A stretch of DNA of 64,000 bases from Nocardioides sp. JQ2195 (GTDB taxonomy: Bacteria; Actinomycetota; Actinomycetes; Propionibacteriales; Nocardioidaceae): the NCBI RefSeq assembly GCF_012272695.1, contig NZ_CP050902.1, positions 1,612,001 to 1,676,000 on the forward strand. Reading direction: 5' to 3'. The notes under the pieces are model-generated. The model was not told where the DNA came from. It was given only the letters and a program-made list of their open reading frames with translations, and did not search any database. Of the stretch, positions 17,515-25,709 are shown one piece after another (the first letter of the stretch is position 1; each line of letters starts with the position of its first letter). The position numbers and the translations under genes were made by a program.

Positions 17515-18588
17515 ATGTCGAACAAGGCATGGTCGGACTTCTGCGATGACCTGAAGGCGGCGGGCGCGTTTCTCACCGACGATCTGGTTCCCCGGGACGC
17601 GTTCACCGAGGCCGAAGGGATTCGCTACCTGATTCGCCTTCTGCGATTCGGCACCGTCAACTTCCTGGAGAACTCGGACACCTCGCGTCCGAAGGTGCTC
17701 GACCCGTTCAACCCGAACATGAAGTGCAAGATCGGCGCGGACAACCCCGACAACATCTATCAGCGGATGAATGTCGCAGGGACCCGCCGCTACCGGATCA
17801 GCGGGACTCGCGGCACGGCGCCGTTGATGACCTTCGGCTCGAAGGCCAACAAGCTGCACATCGATGGCACGTTTGTCTCCACGGGTGAACTGGACATGGT
17901 TGACGTCCCTGTCGATGAGCACGGTCGGTTCAGTTTCGTGGTCAGCAAGGACAGGCCGGAGTCGGGTGCATGGCTTCCGATCTCGGAGGAGACCACCAAC
18001 GTCCTGTGTCGCCAATCCTTCCAGGACCGGTCGAACGAGAAAGCGGCAGAGTTCCGGATCCAGGTGCTTGACGAGCCGTCGCGGCCTGCCCCACTCGACC
18101 CGGTCGCTTTCGCGGCCCAGCTACGGATGGCGACCTCATTCGTGAGTGGGACCGCCGAGAAGTTCGCCGACTGGACCAAGATGTTCATGAAACGGCCGAA
18201 TGAAATCATCGACTGGGGCCAAGAACTGTTCCAGGACACTGGCGGGGATCCGACGATCTTCTACCTCCACGGCTACTGGCAGCTCGCCCCCGATGAGGCT
18301 TGGGTGATCGACAGCGAGGTGCCCGACTGCGAGTACTGGAACTTCGTGCTCCACAACTGGTGGATGGAGTCCCTGGACCACGAGCGGGCGAACACCTACA
18401 TCAACAACCACACGGCCAAGCTCAATGCCGACGGCACGGTCACCATCGTGGTCTCTGCAACGGACCCGGGCGTCGGCAACTGGATTTCCACTGATTTCCA
18501 CAACGAGGAAACTGCCCTCATCCGCTGGGTGAAGGCTGATCATCACCCGGTCCCCACGAGTCGGGTGGTGAAGATTTCTGACCTCTGA
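17515..18588 (+). CDS. DUF1214 protein (copy 2)
   Basis: A 357-residue paralog of the divergent neighbour. It shares SNKAWSDFCDDL at the start, GADNPDNIYQRMNV, GTRGTAPLMTFGSK, then APDEAWVIDSEVPDCEYWNF, the SLDHERANTYINNHTAKLN block and WVKADHHPVP. GGAG lies eight bases before the ATG. Downstream is the binding-protein fragment and then a sulfotransferase-SDR-sulfotransferase-SnoaL operon. The catalytic role is unknown; context suggests it acts on intermediates of the same pathway. Confidence 0.82.
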   Translation: MSNKAWSDFCDDLKAAGAFLTDDLVPRDAFTEAEGIRYLIRLLRFGTVNFLENSDTSRPKVLDPFNPNMKCKIGADNPDNIYQRMNVAGTRRYRISGTRGTAPLMTFGSKANKLHIDGTFVSTGELDMVDVPVDEHGRFSFVVSKDRPESGAWLPISEETTNVLCRQSFQDRSNEKAAEFRIQVLDEPSRPAPLDPVAFAAQLRMATSFVSGTAEKFADWTKMFMKRPNEIIDWGQELFQDTGGDPTIFYLHGYWQLAPDEAWVIDSEVPDCEYWNFVLHNWWMESLDHERANTYINNHTAKLNADGTVTIVVSATDPGVGNWISTDFHNEETALIRWVKADHHPVPTSRVVKISDL

Positions 18589-18660
18589 GCTTCTACTTCC
18601 CCCGAATCTGGCCGGCCGTTCGAGCCAGCCAACGTCTCATGAGAATCCTTTCAGAGAGGA

Positions 18661-18745
18661 TGAGGCACTGGTCGAGGCCTTCATGCCGGACTCGACGGCT
18701 CGTGTCCAGCCCCGGCCAGACGGCCTTCCGTGCTTCGGCGAGGCA
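18661..18745 (+). repeat. 85-bp fragment of binding-protein gene 1
   Basis: The stretch matches 12420-12504 inside the binding-protein gene with five mismatches by eye and no gaps. It corresponds to the EALVEAFMPD...RVQPWPDGLPGFDEA region. It ends abruptly at the following AAGGTG and is not part of an open gene. It is a duplication scar between the DUF1214 gene and the next promoter. Confidence 0.88.
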
Positions 18746-18791
18746 AGGTGCGCGAGGCGCCCGGCGTCCGGGTGCGACCGCTTCCCGGGGG

Positions 18792-18841
18792 TCCCGGTGA
18801 CCGGGATCACACTCTGCCCATCGCGGACGTCCTTCTAGGTT
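18792..18841 (+). promoter_or_regulatory. island-type promoter of the 18.9-22.7 kb operon
   Basis: TCCCG-GTGAC-CGGGA at 18792-18806 is a near-perfect dyad, and TAGGTT lies at 18836-18841. Centre to first T is 37. Confidence 0.82.
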
Positions 18842-18869
18842 GGCCGAAACGTGCTCGAGGAGGAAAGAC

Positions 18870-20123
18870 ATGCCTGGAAAAGAACTTCGATTCGATGACC
18901 TGCTCGATCCGGTCCTGAACCCTGCCCAACAGCAGATGGTCGACTTCGCCGATGCGAACCCGGTCGACTACAGCGTCGAAAGCGTGCTTGCCGGCGCCCG
19001 TGCGGCCACCGGTCTGACTGACGACGGGACCCCGGACTACAAGGAGCGGCTCCAGGTCTGGATCGACGTGGCACACGAGCCGATCCGGACGAACCTCACC
19101 CGGATGGCCATGCACGGTCTCTCGGTGAAGTATCTCGCCAACAGGATGCGGGTCCTCGACTTCGTCGCCCGTCACCCGGAGGTACGCGACATCGAGATCA
19201 AGGCGCCGGTGATGGTCGCGGGACTGCCCCGTTCGGGCACGTCCCACTTGGTCAATCTCCTCGCAGCCGATTCGCGCTTCCGCTCGGCGCCACTGTGGGA
19301 GCTCAACCAGATCGTCCCGGGGCGGGGGGACGGACCCGGACCCGACGGCGTCGACCCGCGGTTCACCGCCACGGCTGCCGTCTTCGAGCAGGCCCAGCTG
19401 TCCAACCCCTACATCAAGTCCTGGCACCCGATGGACCCCTGGCGCATCGAGGAGGACATCGAGCTGCACGCGGCCGACTTCTCCGGCTACTACCCGGAGC
19501 ACCTGATGCAGCACGCTGCTGGCTGGCGGGACTACTACCTGGCCCACGACCAGACGCCGCACTACGAGTTCCAGAAGCTCTGCATGCAGGTGATGACCTG
19601 GTTCCGGCCACGGGAGCGCTGGGTCACGAAGTATCCCGCCCACATCGAGAACCTCCCGGCGCTGCTCCGGGTCTTCCCCGACGCCGTCGTCGTCGAGACC
19701 CACCGTGATCCGGTCGGGCCGGTGCTGTCCGCCGCGACGATGCACACGTACATGGCAAGGATGTGGCAGAAGGAGGTCAACCCCGGCCTCCACCTCGACT
19801 ACTGGCGTGACGTCGGCGTGCGACTGCTGGAGGCAGGCATGCGTGACCGGGCTGCGGTCGAGGGTCAGGTCGTCGACGTCTATTACCACGAGATGATCGC
19901 CGACAACTGGAGCGCTGTGGAGAAGGTCTACGCGCGCAGTGGGATGGAGCTCACTGAGCAGGCCCGCGGTGAGATCAGTGCCTTCATCGAGCACAACCGA
20001 CAGGGCAAGGACGGCCGGGTCGTCTATGACCTGCGCGGCCACTTCGGTGTGGAGCCGGAAGAGGTCCGCGAACCGTTCGGTGCGTACCTGGCCGCTCACG
20101 GCGTTCCGATCGAGATCAAGTGA
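18870..20123 (+). CDS. sulfotransferase, Sulfotransfer_3 type (copy 2)
   Basis: A 417-residue sulfotransferase. The P-loop is AGLPRSGTSHLVNLL (residues 117-131). The 3'-phosphate region is WVTKYPAHIENLPALLRVFP followed by THRDPVGPVLS. GAGGAGG sits six bases before the ATG. With copy 4 (24453) it forms a subtype distinct from copies 1 and 3, sharing the RIDDL/RFDDL start, DIEIKAPV and the HDQTPHYE block. The PAPS-using chemistry is established for the family; the acceptor is inferred to be a hydroxyl of the island's substrate. It is coupled to the following SDR by GTGA. Confidence 0.9.
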   Translation: MPGKELRFDDLLDPVLNPAQQQMVDFADANPVDYSVESVLAGARAATGLTDDGTPDYKERLQVWIDVAHEPIRTNLTRMAMHGLSVKYLANRMRVLDFVARHPEVRDIEIKAPVMVAGLPRSGTSHLVNLLAADSRFRSAPLWELNQIVPGRGDGPGPDGVDPRFTATAAVFEQAQLSNPYIKSWHPMDPWRIEEDIELHAADFSGYYPEHLMQHAAGWRDYYLAHDQTPHYEFQKLCMQVMTWFRPRERWVTKYPAHIENLPALLRVFPDAVVVETHRDPVGPVLSAATMHTYMARMWQKEVNPGLHLDYWRDVGVRLLEAGMRDRAAVEGQVVDVYYHEMIADNWSAVEKVYARSGMELTEQARGEISAFIEHNRQGKDGRVVYDLRGHFGVEPEEVREPFGAYLAAHGVPIEIK

Positions 20124-20932
20124 GCACACCGACCGCCGAACGTGCTGCGGGTGCGCACCTTCTCGACGACAAGGTCGTCATGGTCTGCGGCGTCGGGCCC
20201 GGGCTCGGAAGGGCGCTCGCGTTGCGCTCGGCCCATGCCGGTGCGGACGTCGTGCTCGCCGCCCGCACCGAGTCGAATCTCCAGAGTGTGGCCCAGGAGG
20301 TCGAAGCCCTCGGGCGCAAGGCCCTGGTCGTGCCGAGCGACATCGCTGACGCCTCCTCGCGCAGCGAGCTCGTCGACGCAGCGGTCTCGCACTTCGGCCG
20401 CGTCGATGCGCTGATGAACAGTGCCTTTGTGCACCAACCTCAGCAGCGGCTCGTGGACGTGGACCTCGACCAGGCCCGGCGCTGGTCCGACGTGAACGTG
20501 CTGGCCTCGGTGGGCCTGGTGCAGAAGCTGATGCCGACCCTGGTCGAGTCGCGCGGTGCCGTCGTGCTGATCAACTCGATGGTGATCCGCAACCGGCTGC
20601 CTGGCTTCGGGGCCTACCGCATGGACAAGGCAGCGCTGCTGGCTGCGGCTCGCGGGCTCTCGGTGGATCTCGGTCCCGAAGGGGTCCGGGTCAACTCGGT
20701 GGCCCCCGGCTACATCATGGCCGACAAGGTGCGTGGCCACTTCGAGCGCGTTGCCGCCCAACGGGCGGTCAGCGCGCAGCAGGTCCATGACGAGATTGCC
20801 GCCGAGACCGATCTTCGTCGCCTGCCGACGCCTGAGGAGATCGCTGACGCGGCCGTCTTCCTCGCCTCGGACATGGCCAGCGGGATCACTGGTCAGTGCA
20901 TCGACGTGACCTGCGGCCAGACCCACGACTGA
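20120..20932 (+). CDS. SDR paired with sulfotransferases
   Basis: A 270-residue SDR with an unusual nucleotide motif, CGVGPGLGRA, where the standard is TGxxxGxG. AARTES follows strand 2, then MNSAFV in place of NNAG, INSMVIRNR, and YRMDK as YxxxK. The end, ITGQCIDVTCGQTHD, is also uncommon. The same departures occur in the decayed copy at 14840, so this is a distinct subgroup rather than error. It starts at GTG 20120 overlapping the sulfotransferase stop. Its fixed pairing with sulfotransferases resembles Rv3529c-Rv3530c of M. tuberculosis. Confidence 0.85.
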   Translation: MSTPTAERAAGAHLLDDKVVMVCGVGPGLGRALALRSAHAGADVVLAARTESNLQSVAQEVEALGRKALVVPSDIADASSRSELVDAAVSHFGRVDALMNSAFVHQPQQRLVDVDLDQARRWSDVNVLASVGLVQKLMPTLVESRGAVVLINSMVIRNRLPGFGAYRMDKAALLAAARGLSVDLGPEGVRVNSVAPGYIMADKVRGHFERVAAQRAVSAQQVHDEIAAETDLRRLPTPEEIADAAVFLASDMASGITGQCIDVTCGQTHD

Positions 20933-20952
20933 CACTTCCTGGAGGAATCACG

Positions 20953-22149
20953 ATGACCACCACGACCGGCGCCAGAAGCGCTGGCAGCACCGCAGGGCTC
21001 GGGAGCGTTGATGAGCTGCACGAGGTCGCAACCGTGCGCACCGGACTCGACGACTTCGGCGGTACCGACTACTTGGAGGCACTCGAAGTACTGCTCGCCA
21101 GCTACCGCGACGACGCCGCACTGACCGAGGCAGGCATCGCCGGGATCAGATCGATGATCCTGGACATCCTGGGCGCCCGACTGACCACCCAGCAGTCCTG
21201 GCTGCAGAACCCCGGGTTCGCCGATGTCGCGATCGAGCGTCCCATCTTCGTCACCGGCCTGCCCCGGACCGGGACCACGGCGCTGCACCGGCTGCTGTGC
21301 GTGGACTCGGCGCACCAGGGCATCGAGCACTGGCTCGCCGACACCCCTCAGCCGCGCCCGCCCCGCGAGAGCTGGGACACGAACCCCGACTACCGGCGGC
21401 TCCAGGACTCGATCGACCGCCGACACGCAGCTGACCCCGGCTTCAAGGGGCTGCACTTCATGGCTGCCGACATGGTCGAGGAGTGCTGGCGGCTCGAACG
21501 GCAGTCCCTGCTGACGGTGGCCTTCCAGAACACCGCACACCTTCCGACGTACTCGGCCTGGCTGGCCGACCAGAACATGACTCCGGCCTATGACGTGCAC
21601 CGTCGGGTGCTCCAGCTCGTGGGCATCAACGACCAACAGCGTCGCTGGGTGCTGAAGAGCCCGTCGCACATCTTCAACCTGGACACACTCATGGCGACCT
21701 ACCCGGATGCCCTGATCGTGCAGACCCACCGCGACCCGCGCACGATCGTGGCCTCGGTGAGCAGCCTGAACCAGAAGGCCAGCACCGGTCGGTCGACGGT
21801 CTTCCACGGAGACGTGGTGGGTCGGGACTGCCTCGAGCTGTGGGCCCGTGGCGCCGAGGCGGCCATGGAGGCACGCACCCGCTACGACCCCGCGCAGTTC
21901 ATCGACGTGCACTACGAGGACTTCGTCAAGGATGCGGTCGGCACGGTCGACTCGATCTATCGACGCTTCGGGCTGCCCTTCTCCGACGAAGCACGGGCAG
22001 CGGTCGACGCCAGCCATGCGGAGAGCAAGATCAGTGAGCGTCGTCCGGTCCACCGGTACGACCTCGCCGACTTCGGGCTGAGTTCGGCGGAGGTGGGCGA
22101 AAGGTTCACGGACTACCTCGAGACCTACTTTCCCGAGGCTCACAGGTGA
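20953..22149 (+). CDS. sulfotransferase, Sulfotransfer_3 type (copy 3)
   Basis: A 398-residue sulfotransferase with P-loop TGLPRTGTTALHRLL (residues 101-115), the WVLKSPSHIFNLDTL segment and THRDPRTIVASVSS for PAPS binding. GGAGGA precedes the ATG at 20953; the longer frame to 20896 overlaps the SDR gene and is less likely. It is closest to copy 1 and to the remnant at 15.75-16.2 kb. Two sulfotransferases of different subtype flanking one SDR in a single operon suggest two acceptor hydroxyls or two successive intermediates. It overlaps the SnoaL-like gene by GTGA. Confidence 0.9.
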   Translation: MTTTTGARSAGSTAGLGSVDELHEVATVRTGLDDFGGTDYLEALEVLLASYRDDAALTEAGIAGIRSMILDILGARLTTQQSWLQNPGFADVAIERPIFVTGLPRTGTTALHRLLCVDSAHQGIEHWLADTPQPRPPRESWDTNPDYRRLQDSIDRRHAADPGFKGLHFMAADMVEECWRLERQSLLTVAFQNTAHLPTYSAWLADQNMTPAYDVHRRVLQLVGINDQQRRWVLKSPSHIFNLDTLMATYPDALIVQTHRDPRTIVASVSSLNQKASTGRSTVFHGDVVGRDCLELWARGAEAAMEARTRYDPAQFIDVHYEDFVKDAVGTVDSIYRRFGLPFSDEARAAVDASHAESKISERRPVHRYDLADFGLSSAEVGERFTDYLETYFPEAHR

Positions 22150-22676
22150 GTGCGACGTCGGGGGACCGCCTCGAACGGCTCCTCGATGACGTCCGTGTCC
22201 TCAAGGACATCGAGGCGATCAAGAGGGTCAAGCACGCCTACTTCCGGTGCTTGGACACGGCGAACTGGGAGGAGCTCCGGGAGCTGTTGCACCCGCAGCT
22301 GCAGTCGAAGATGGTGGGTGGTCACTACCACCTCGAGTTCGACAACCGGGACGACTACCTCGAGATGCTGGCCAACTCGTTCAACTCGGAGTTCGTCGGA
22401 CAGCACACCGGGCACCACCCCGAGATCGACATCCTCAGCGAGACCGAGGCGACCGGCAAGTGGTACCTCGCCGACATCGCGATGAGTCTTCGTCGCCAGT
22501 CCACCACTGTCGGCACCGCCATCTACACCGACAAGTACCTCAAGACGAACGGGGCCTGGCAGATCATCGACACCGGCTACTTCCGTATCTACGAGACCGT
22601 GACCGCCACCCCGGAACCTCCGGATCTGAGTGTGCACTACCTGGCCGAGCACGGTCGCAGGCTGCCCGTGAGCTGA
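22146..22676 (+). CDS. SnoaL-like NTF2-fold protein
   Basis: A 176-residue protein. VLKDIEAIKRVKHAYFRCLD (residues 18-37) and HTGHHPEIDIL mark the SnoaL-like fold, and GTAIYTDKYLKTNGAWQI is the last strand pair. It starts at GTG overlapping the sulfotransferase stop, so the two are made together. Two of the four sulfotransferases here have such a protein fused in translation to their 3' end, which suggests it acts on the sulfated product, for example as an elimination or isomerisation catalyst. That role is a guess. Confidence 0.82.
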   Translation: MSATSGDRLERLLDDVRVLKDIEAIKRVKHAYFRCLDTANWEELRELLHPQLQSKMVGGHYHLEFDNRDDYLEMLANSFNSEFVGQHTGHHPEIDILSETEATGKWYLADIAMSLRRQSTTVGTAIYTDKYLKTNGAWQIIDTGYFRIYETVTATPEPPDLSVHYLAEHGRRLPVS

Positions 22677-22731
22677 CGGCAGGTTCGATGGCGGCAGGTT
22701 CGTGACTGCACACGTCGGACCGACGATCGAC

Positions 22732-22763
22732 CGAAGGCTCCGGGACAGGTTCCGGAGCCTTCG
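22732..22763. terminator. strong hairpin terminator between convergent operons
   Basis: A 12-bp perfect inverted repeat, CGAAGGCTCCGG (22732-22743) and CCGGAGCCTTCG (22752-22763), with an 8-base loop. It sits between the plus-strand SnoaL gene and the minus-strand EthD-like gene and could serve both. Confidence 0.85.
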
Positions 22764-22774
22764 GTGCGTGATGA

Positions 22775-23482
22775 TCAGGCAAAGGGTGAGGTGAGCACGA
22801 AGCGGCTGGTGGGCATCACCCCGGTCGCCTCACCCTCGAGGAATGTCGAGACGCTCCCGAACATCGAGCGCATTCGACGGGCCAGCTCGTCCGGATCGCC
22901 GCCGCTGCCGTAGAACGCGTGCTGGTCGGTGCACGCTTCGATGGGGAAGAGCTCCTCGACGATGCCGTCGACCGGGAACGCACCCGGAGTCAGGCTGCGG
23001 ATCACCGTGTTCTGCACGTAGCCGAAAGTCGCCTGGGTCTCGATCGCCAGGGTCGTGTGGTGATTGTGCCAACGGTCGAGCCACTGGGCCGAAGTCATCG
23101 TCTCCGGGCGCCGGATGAACGCAATGTTGGAGAGGCCGGGCGTGCGGTCGCCCGGTGGAACCGCGGGCGGCGCAAGGGGAACGCTCTCCGTCACCAGCCA
23201 GCCGGCGATCTCGCCCGCTGCCGACCGCAACGCCTCCTCCATGGGGCATCGCACCGCGTCCCGTGAGCCGTCCGCCCACAGGCTCACGACTGCATCGGCC
23301 GGGCGCCCCCACGGGGCACGCTGCAGCGCCGCGTGGGAGACCGCCGCATCAGTGACATTGACCTGTACGCCGCGAGCACCGGCCGCGCACAAATCGTTCG
23401 CAACCGGGCCGAGCAGGCTGGAGTGCAGATCCTCGATCTCGCCACCTTCCGGTCGCCAGACCACGTAGACCAGCTTCTCCAC
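22775..23482 (-). CDS. EthD-domain-like protein
   Basis: A 235-residue protein. The second half contains MTSAQWLDRWHNHHTTLAIE and FGYVQN, the W-x3-H-x-W pattern of EthD-type dimeric alpha-beta barrel proteins. The first half may be a diverged second barrel unit. It starts at GTG with GAGGGG five bases upstream. It is the second gene of a minus-strand pair with an SDR. EthD members are small accessory or catalytic proteins in degradation clusters; the exact reaction is unknown. Confidence 0.7.
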   Translation of the reverse strand: MEKLVYVVWRPEGGEIEDLHSSLLGPVANDLCAAGARGVQVNVTDAAVSHAALQRAPWGRPADAVVSLWADGSRDAVRCPMEEALRSAAGEIAGWLVTESVPLAPPAVPPGDRTPGLSNIAFIRRPETMTSAQWLDRWHNHHTTLAIETQATFGYVQNTVIRSLTPGAFPVDGIVEELFPIEACTDQHAFYGSGGDPDELARRMRSMFGSVSTFLEGEATGVMPTSRFVLTSPFA

Positions 23483-23491
23483 GTCGACCCC

Positions 23492-24262
23492 TCAGAACGA
23501 AGCGCGCGCAGCGCCGTCGACCCGGAGCTCCGCGCCGTTCCAGTAGACCGCTTCCTTCGATGCCGCGAACGCGATGAAGCCGGCGAGGTCGGCTGCCTGG
23601 CCCGACTCCTCCTGGCCCCACGGGTGGATCAACCGGCTGAACCAGTCGCCCTCGTAGTCCTTGACCTGCTCCCAGATCTCCCACATCATCTTCGTCTGCA
23701 CGCCGGAGGGCGAGATCGGGACAACCCGGATCCGCTTGGGGGCGAGCTCAATCGCCAGGGTGAACGACGCCGTGACCAGGGCAGCCTTCGAGCCGGCGTA
23801 CGCGGCGAGGGTCGGGACCGCTTGGGTCGCCGAGGACGAGCAGATGTTGATGATCGATGCTCCGGCGTTGGCCGGCATGTGCGGGACGGCCGCGCTGATC
23901 AGCGAGAGCGGGCCGACGAAGTTGACCTGCACGATGTCGCGGGCGCGAGCGGGGTCGAACGCGTCGATGGGGGTGTTGAGGGTGACACCGGCAATGTTGC
24001 AGACCACGTCGAACCTGCCGTCCAGGTGCTCCGCCGCGGCCCGTACTGCCTCGACGATGGAGGCGTCCTCGAGCATGTCGACCTGGTGTGAGGCGAAGCG
24101 CGTCGGGTCCTCCACCATTGCCTCGGTCTCCTTGAGGCCCTCGCTGCTGCGGCCCAGGCCGAAGACGGTGGCCCCTTCGGCGATGAATCGGGCTGTGGCG
24201 GCTTGGCCGATGCCGGCAGAGGCACCGGTGATCAGGACGTTCTTGCCTTCGAAGCGGCTCAT
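23492..24262 (-). CDS. short-chain dehydrogenase/reductase
   Basis: A 256-residue SDR. TGASAGIGQ (residues 11-19), then the GLGRSSEGL region suggesting NADP(H). CNIAGV replaces NNAG. The serines of ICSSSA and YAGSK form the active site. It is transcribed away from the sulfotransferase at 24453 from a symmetric promoter, with the EthD-like gene 9 bases downstream. It differs clearly from the sulfotransferase-paired SDR. Confidence 0.83.
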   Translation of the reverse strand: MSRFEGKNVLITGASAGIGQAATARFIAEGATVFGLGRSSEGLKETEAMVEDPTRFASHQVDMLEDASIVEAVRAAAEHLDGRFDVVCNIAGVTLNTPIDAFDPARARDIVQVNFVGPLSLISAAVPHMPANAGASIINICSSSATQAVPTLAAYAGSKAALVTASFTLAIELAPKRIRVVPISPSGVQTKMMWEIWEQVKDYEGDWFSRLIHPWGQEESGQAADLAGFIAFAASKEAVYWNGAELRVDGAARASF

Positions 24263-24316
24263 GGCACTCCATTTCGGTCGTGGTAGGCAGTGCCTTCCAA
24301 CGGATACGTTGCGGCG

Positions 24317-24401
24317 ACGCTAGGTGGCCTGGGTCACATCATGGACCGGGGTCCCGATCACCGGGATCGTGTGGCGTGGCTCACGAGCGCCGCACTAGCG
24401 T
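24317..24401. promoter_or_regulatory. symmetric bidirectional island promoter
   Basis: The palindrome TCCCG-ATCAC-CGGGA lies at 24352-24366. TAGCGT occurs on the plus strand at 24396-24401 and on the minus strand reading 24322 to 24317. Both are 37 positions from the palindrome centre, so one site can serve the sulfotransferase operon and the SDR-EthD operon. Confidence 0.85.
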
Positions 24402-24452
24402 CCGGGGCACGAGCCCGCCGAGGACCTGACCGGCGGCTGAGAGGGGCTGAAC

Positions 24453-25709
24453 ATGGCTGAGCAGATCCGCATCGACGACCTGCACGCACCGGTGCTGACG
24501 GAGGCGCAGCAGGGCATCATGGCCTTCGCGGAGCAGAACCCGGTCGAGCTGAGGGTCGAGGTCGTCCTGGATGCCGCGTCCGCAGCCACCGGTCTGAGTG
24601 ACTTCGGGCCGGACGACTTCAAGGAGCGGCTGGCAGTCTGGCTCGAGGAGATCGACGGCGACCCCAATCGCAGCGCCTACACGCGGATGCTCACCTTCAT
24701 GCTCAGTGTGAAGTACGCCAGCAGCCGGCTCCGGATCCAGGACCTGCTGAGCCGGCATCCCGAGATCCACGACATCGAGATCACGGCACCCGTGGTCGTC
24801 ACCGGGCTGCCGCGCACGGGCACCACGAACCTGGTCAACATGCTGGCTGCGGACGACAGGTTCCGGTCGATGCCGCTGTGGGAGGCCGACGAGCCGGTCC
24901 CGGTGCACGGCGAAGGGCCCGGGCCCGACGGTGTCGACCCCCGTTTCAAACGTTGCCAGGAAGCCTGGGAGACGTTCCAGGTCACCAACCCCTATCTGGC
25001 TGCCTGGCATCCGATGAGCCCGGAACACATCGACGAGGACATGTCGCTGATGCAGCTGGACTTCTCCAGCTACTACTTCGAGTCGCTGGTGCAGATGGCG
25101 CCCCAGTGGCGCGACCACTACCTGTCCCACGACCAGACTCCGCACTACGAATACCTGAAGACCGTGCTCAAGGTGCTGACGTGGTTCCGTGGGCCCCAGC
25201 GCTGGGTGCTCAAGTGCCCGCAGCACCTGGAGAACCTCGGTCCGCTGATGACAACCTTTCCTGACGCCACGGTCGTGGTCACCCACCGTGACCCGGTGGG
25301 TGTGGTGCAGTCCTTCGCCACCATGCTGGCCTACACCTCTCGGATGGGTTACGTGAAGCCGGACGTCGGCGCGATCTTCGAATACTGGTCGGAGCTCGTG
25401 GAGCGTTTCCTGCGCTCGGGGATCAAGGACGCCCACTTCGTCCCAGAGGGTCAGCGGGTCGACGTCTACTTCGACCGCTACATGGCCGATCCGATCGGGA
25501 CCGTGGCGGAGGTCTACCGGACCGCGGGGATCGAGTTCTCCGATCAGGCGCGCGACCACATTCAGGACTACATCGACTCGCACCCGCGCGACAAGGGCGG
25601 CTCGATGAGCTACGACATCCGTGCCGACTTCGGGACCACGCCGGAGGAGCTCCGCAAGCGCTTCGACTTCTATCTCGCACGGTATCCGGTCGCCAGCGAG
25701 GTGAAGTAG
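24453..25709 (+). CDS. sulfotransferase, Sulfotransfer_3 type (copy 4)
   Basis: A 418-residue sulfotransferase. P-loop TGLPRTGTTNLVNML (residues 117-131), WVLKCPQHLENLGPL and THRDPVGVVQSFA for the PAPS phosphates, and HDQTPHYEYLKT as in copy 2. GAGAGG is eight bases before the ATG. It is followed by a SnoaL-like gene sharing one base with its stop, then by cysD-cysN 600 bases on. The nearness to ATP sulfurylase suggests a high demand for activated sulfate. Confidence 0.9.
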   Translation: MAEQIRIDDLHAPVLTEAQQGIMAFAEQNPVELRVEVVLDAASAATGLSDFGPDDFKERLAVWLEEIDGDPNRSAYTRMLTFMLSVKYASSRLRIQDLLSRHPEIHDIEITAPVVVTGLPRTGTTNLVNMLAADDRFRSMPLWEADEPVPVHGEGPGPDGVDPRFKRCQEAWETFQVTNPYLAAWHPMSPEHIDEDMSLMQLDFSSYYFESLVQMAPQWRDHYLSHDQTPHYEYLKTVLKVLTWFRGPQRWVLKCPQHLENLGPLMTTFPDATVVVTHRDPVGVVQSFATMLAYTSRMGYVKPDVGAIFEYWSELVERFLRSGIKDAHFVPEGQRVDVYFDRYMADPIGTVAEVYRTAGIEFSDQARDHIQDYIDSHPRDKGGSMSYDIRADFGTTPEELRKRFDFYLARYPVASEVK

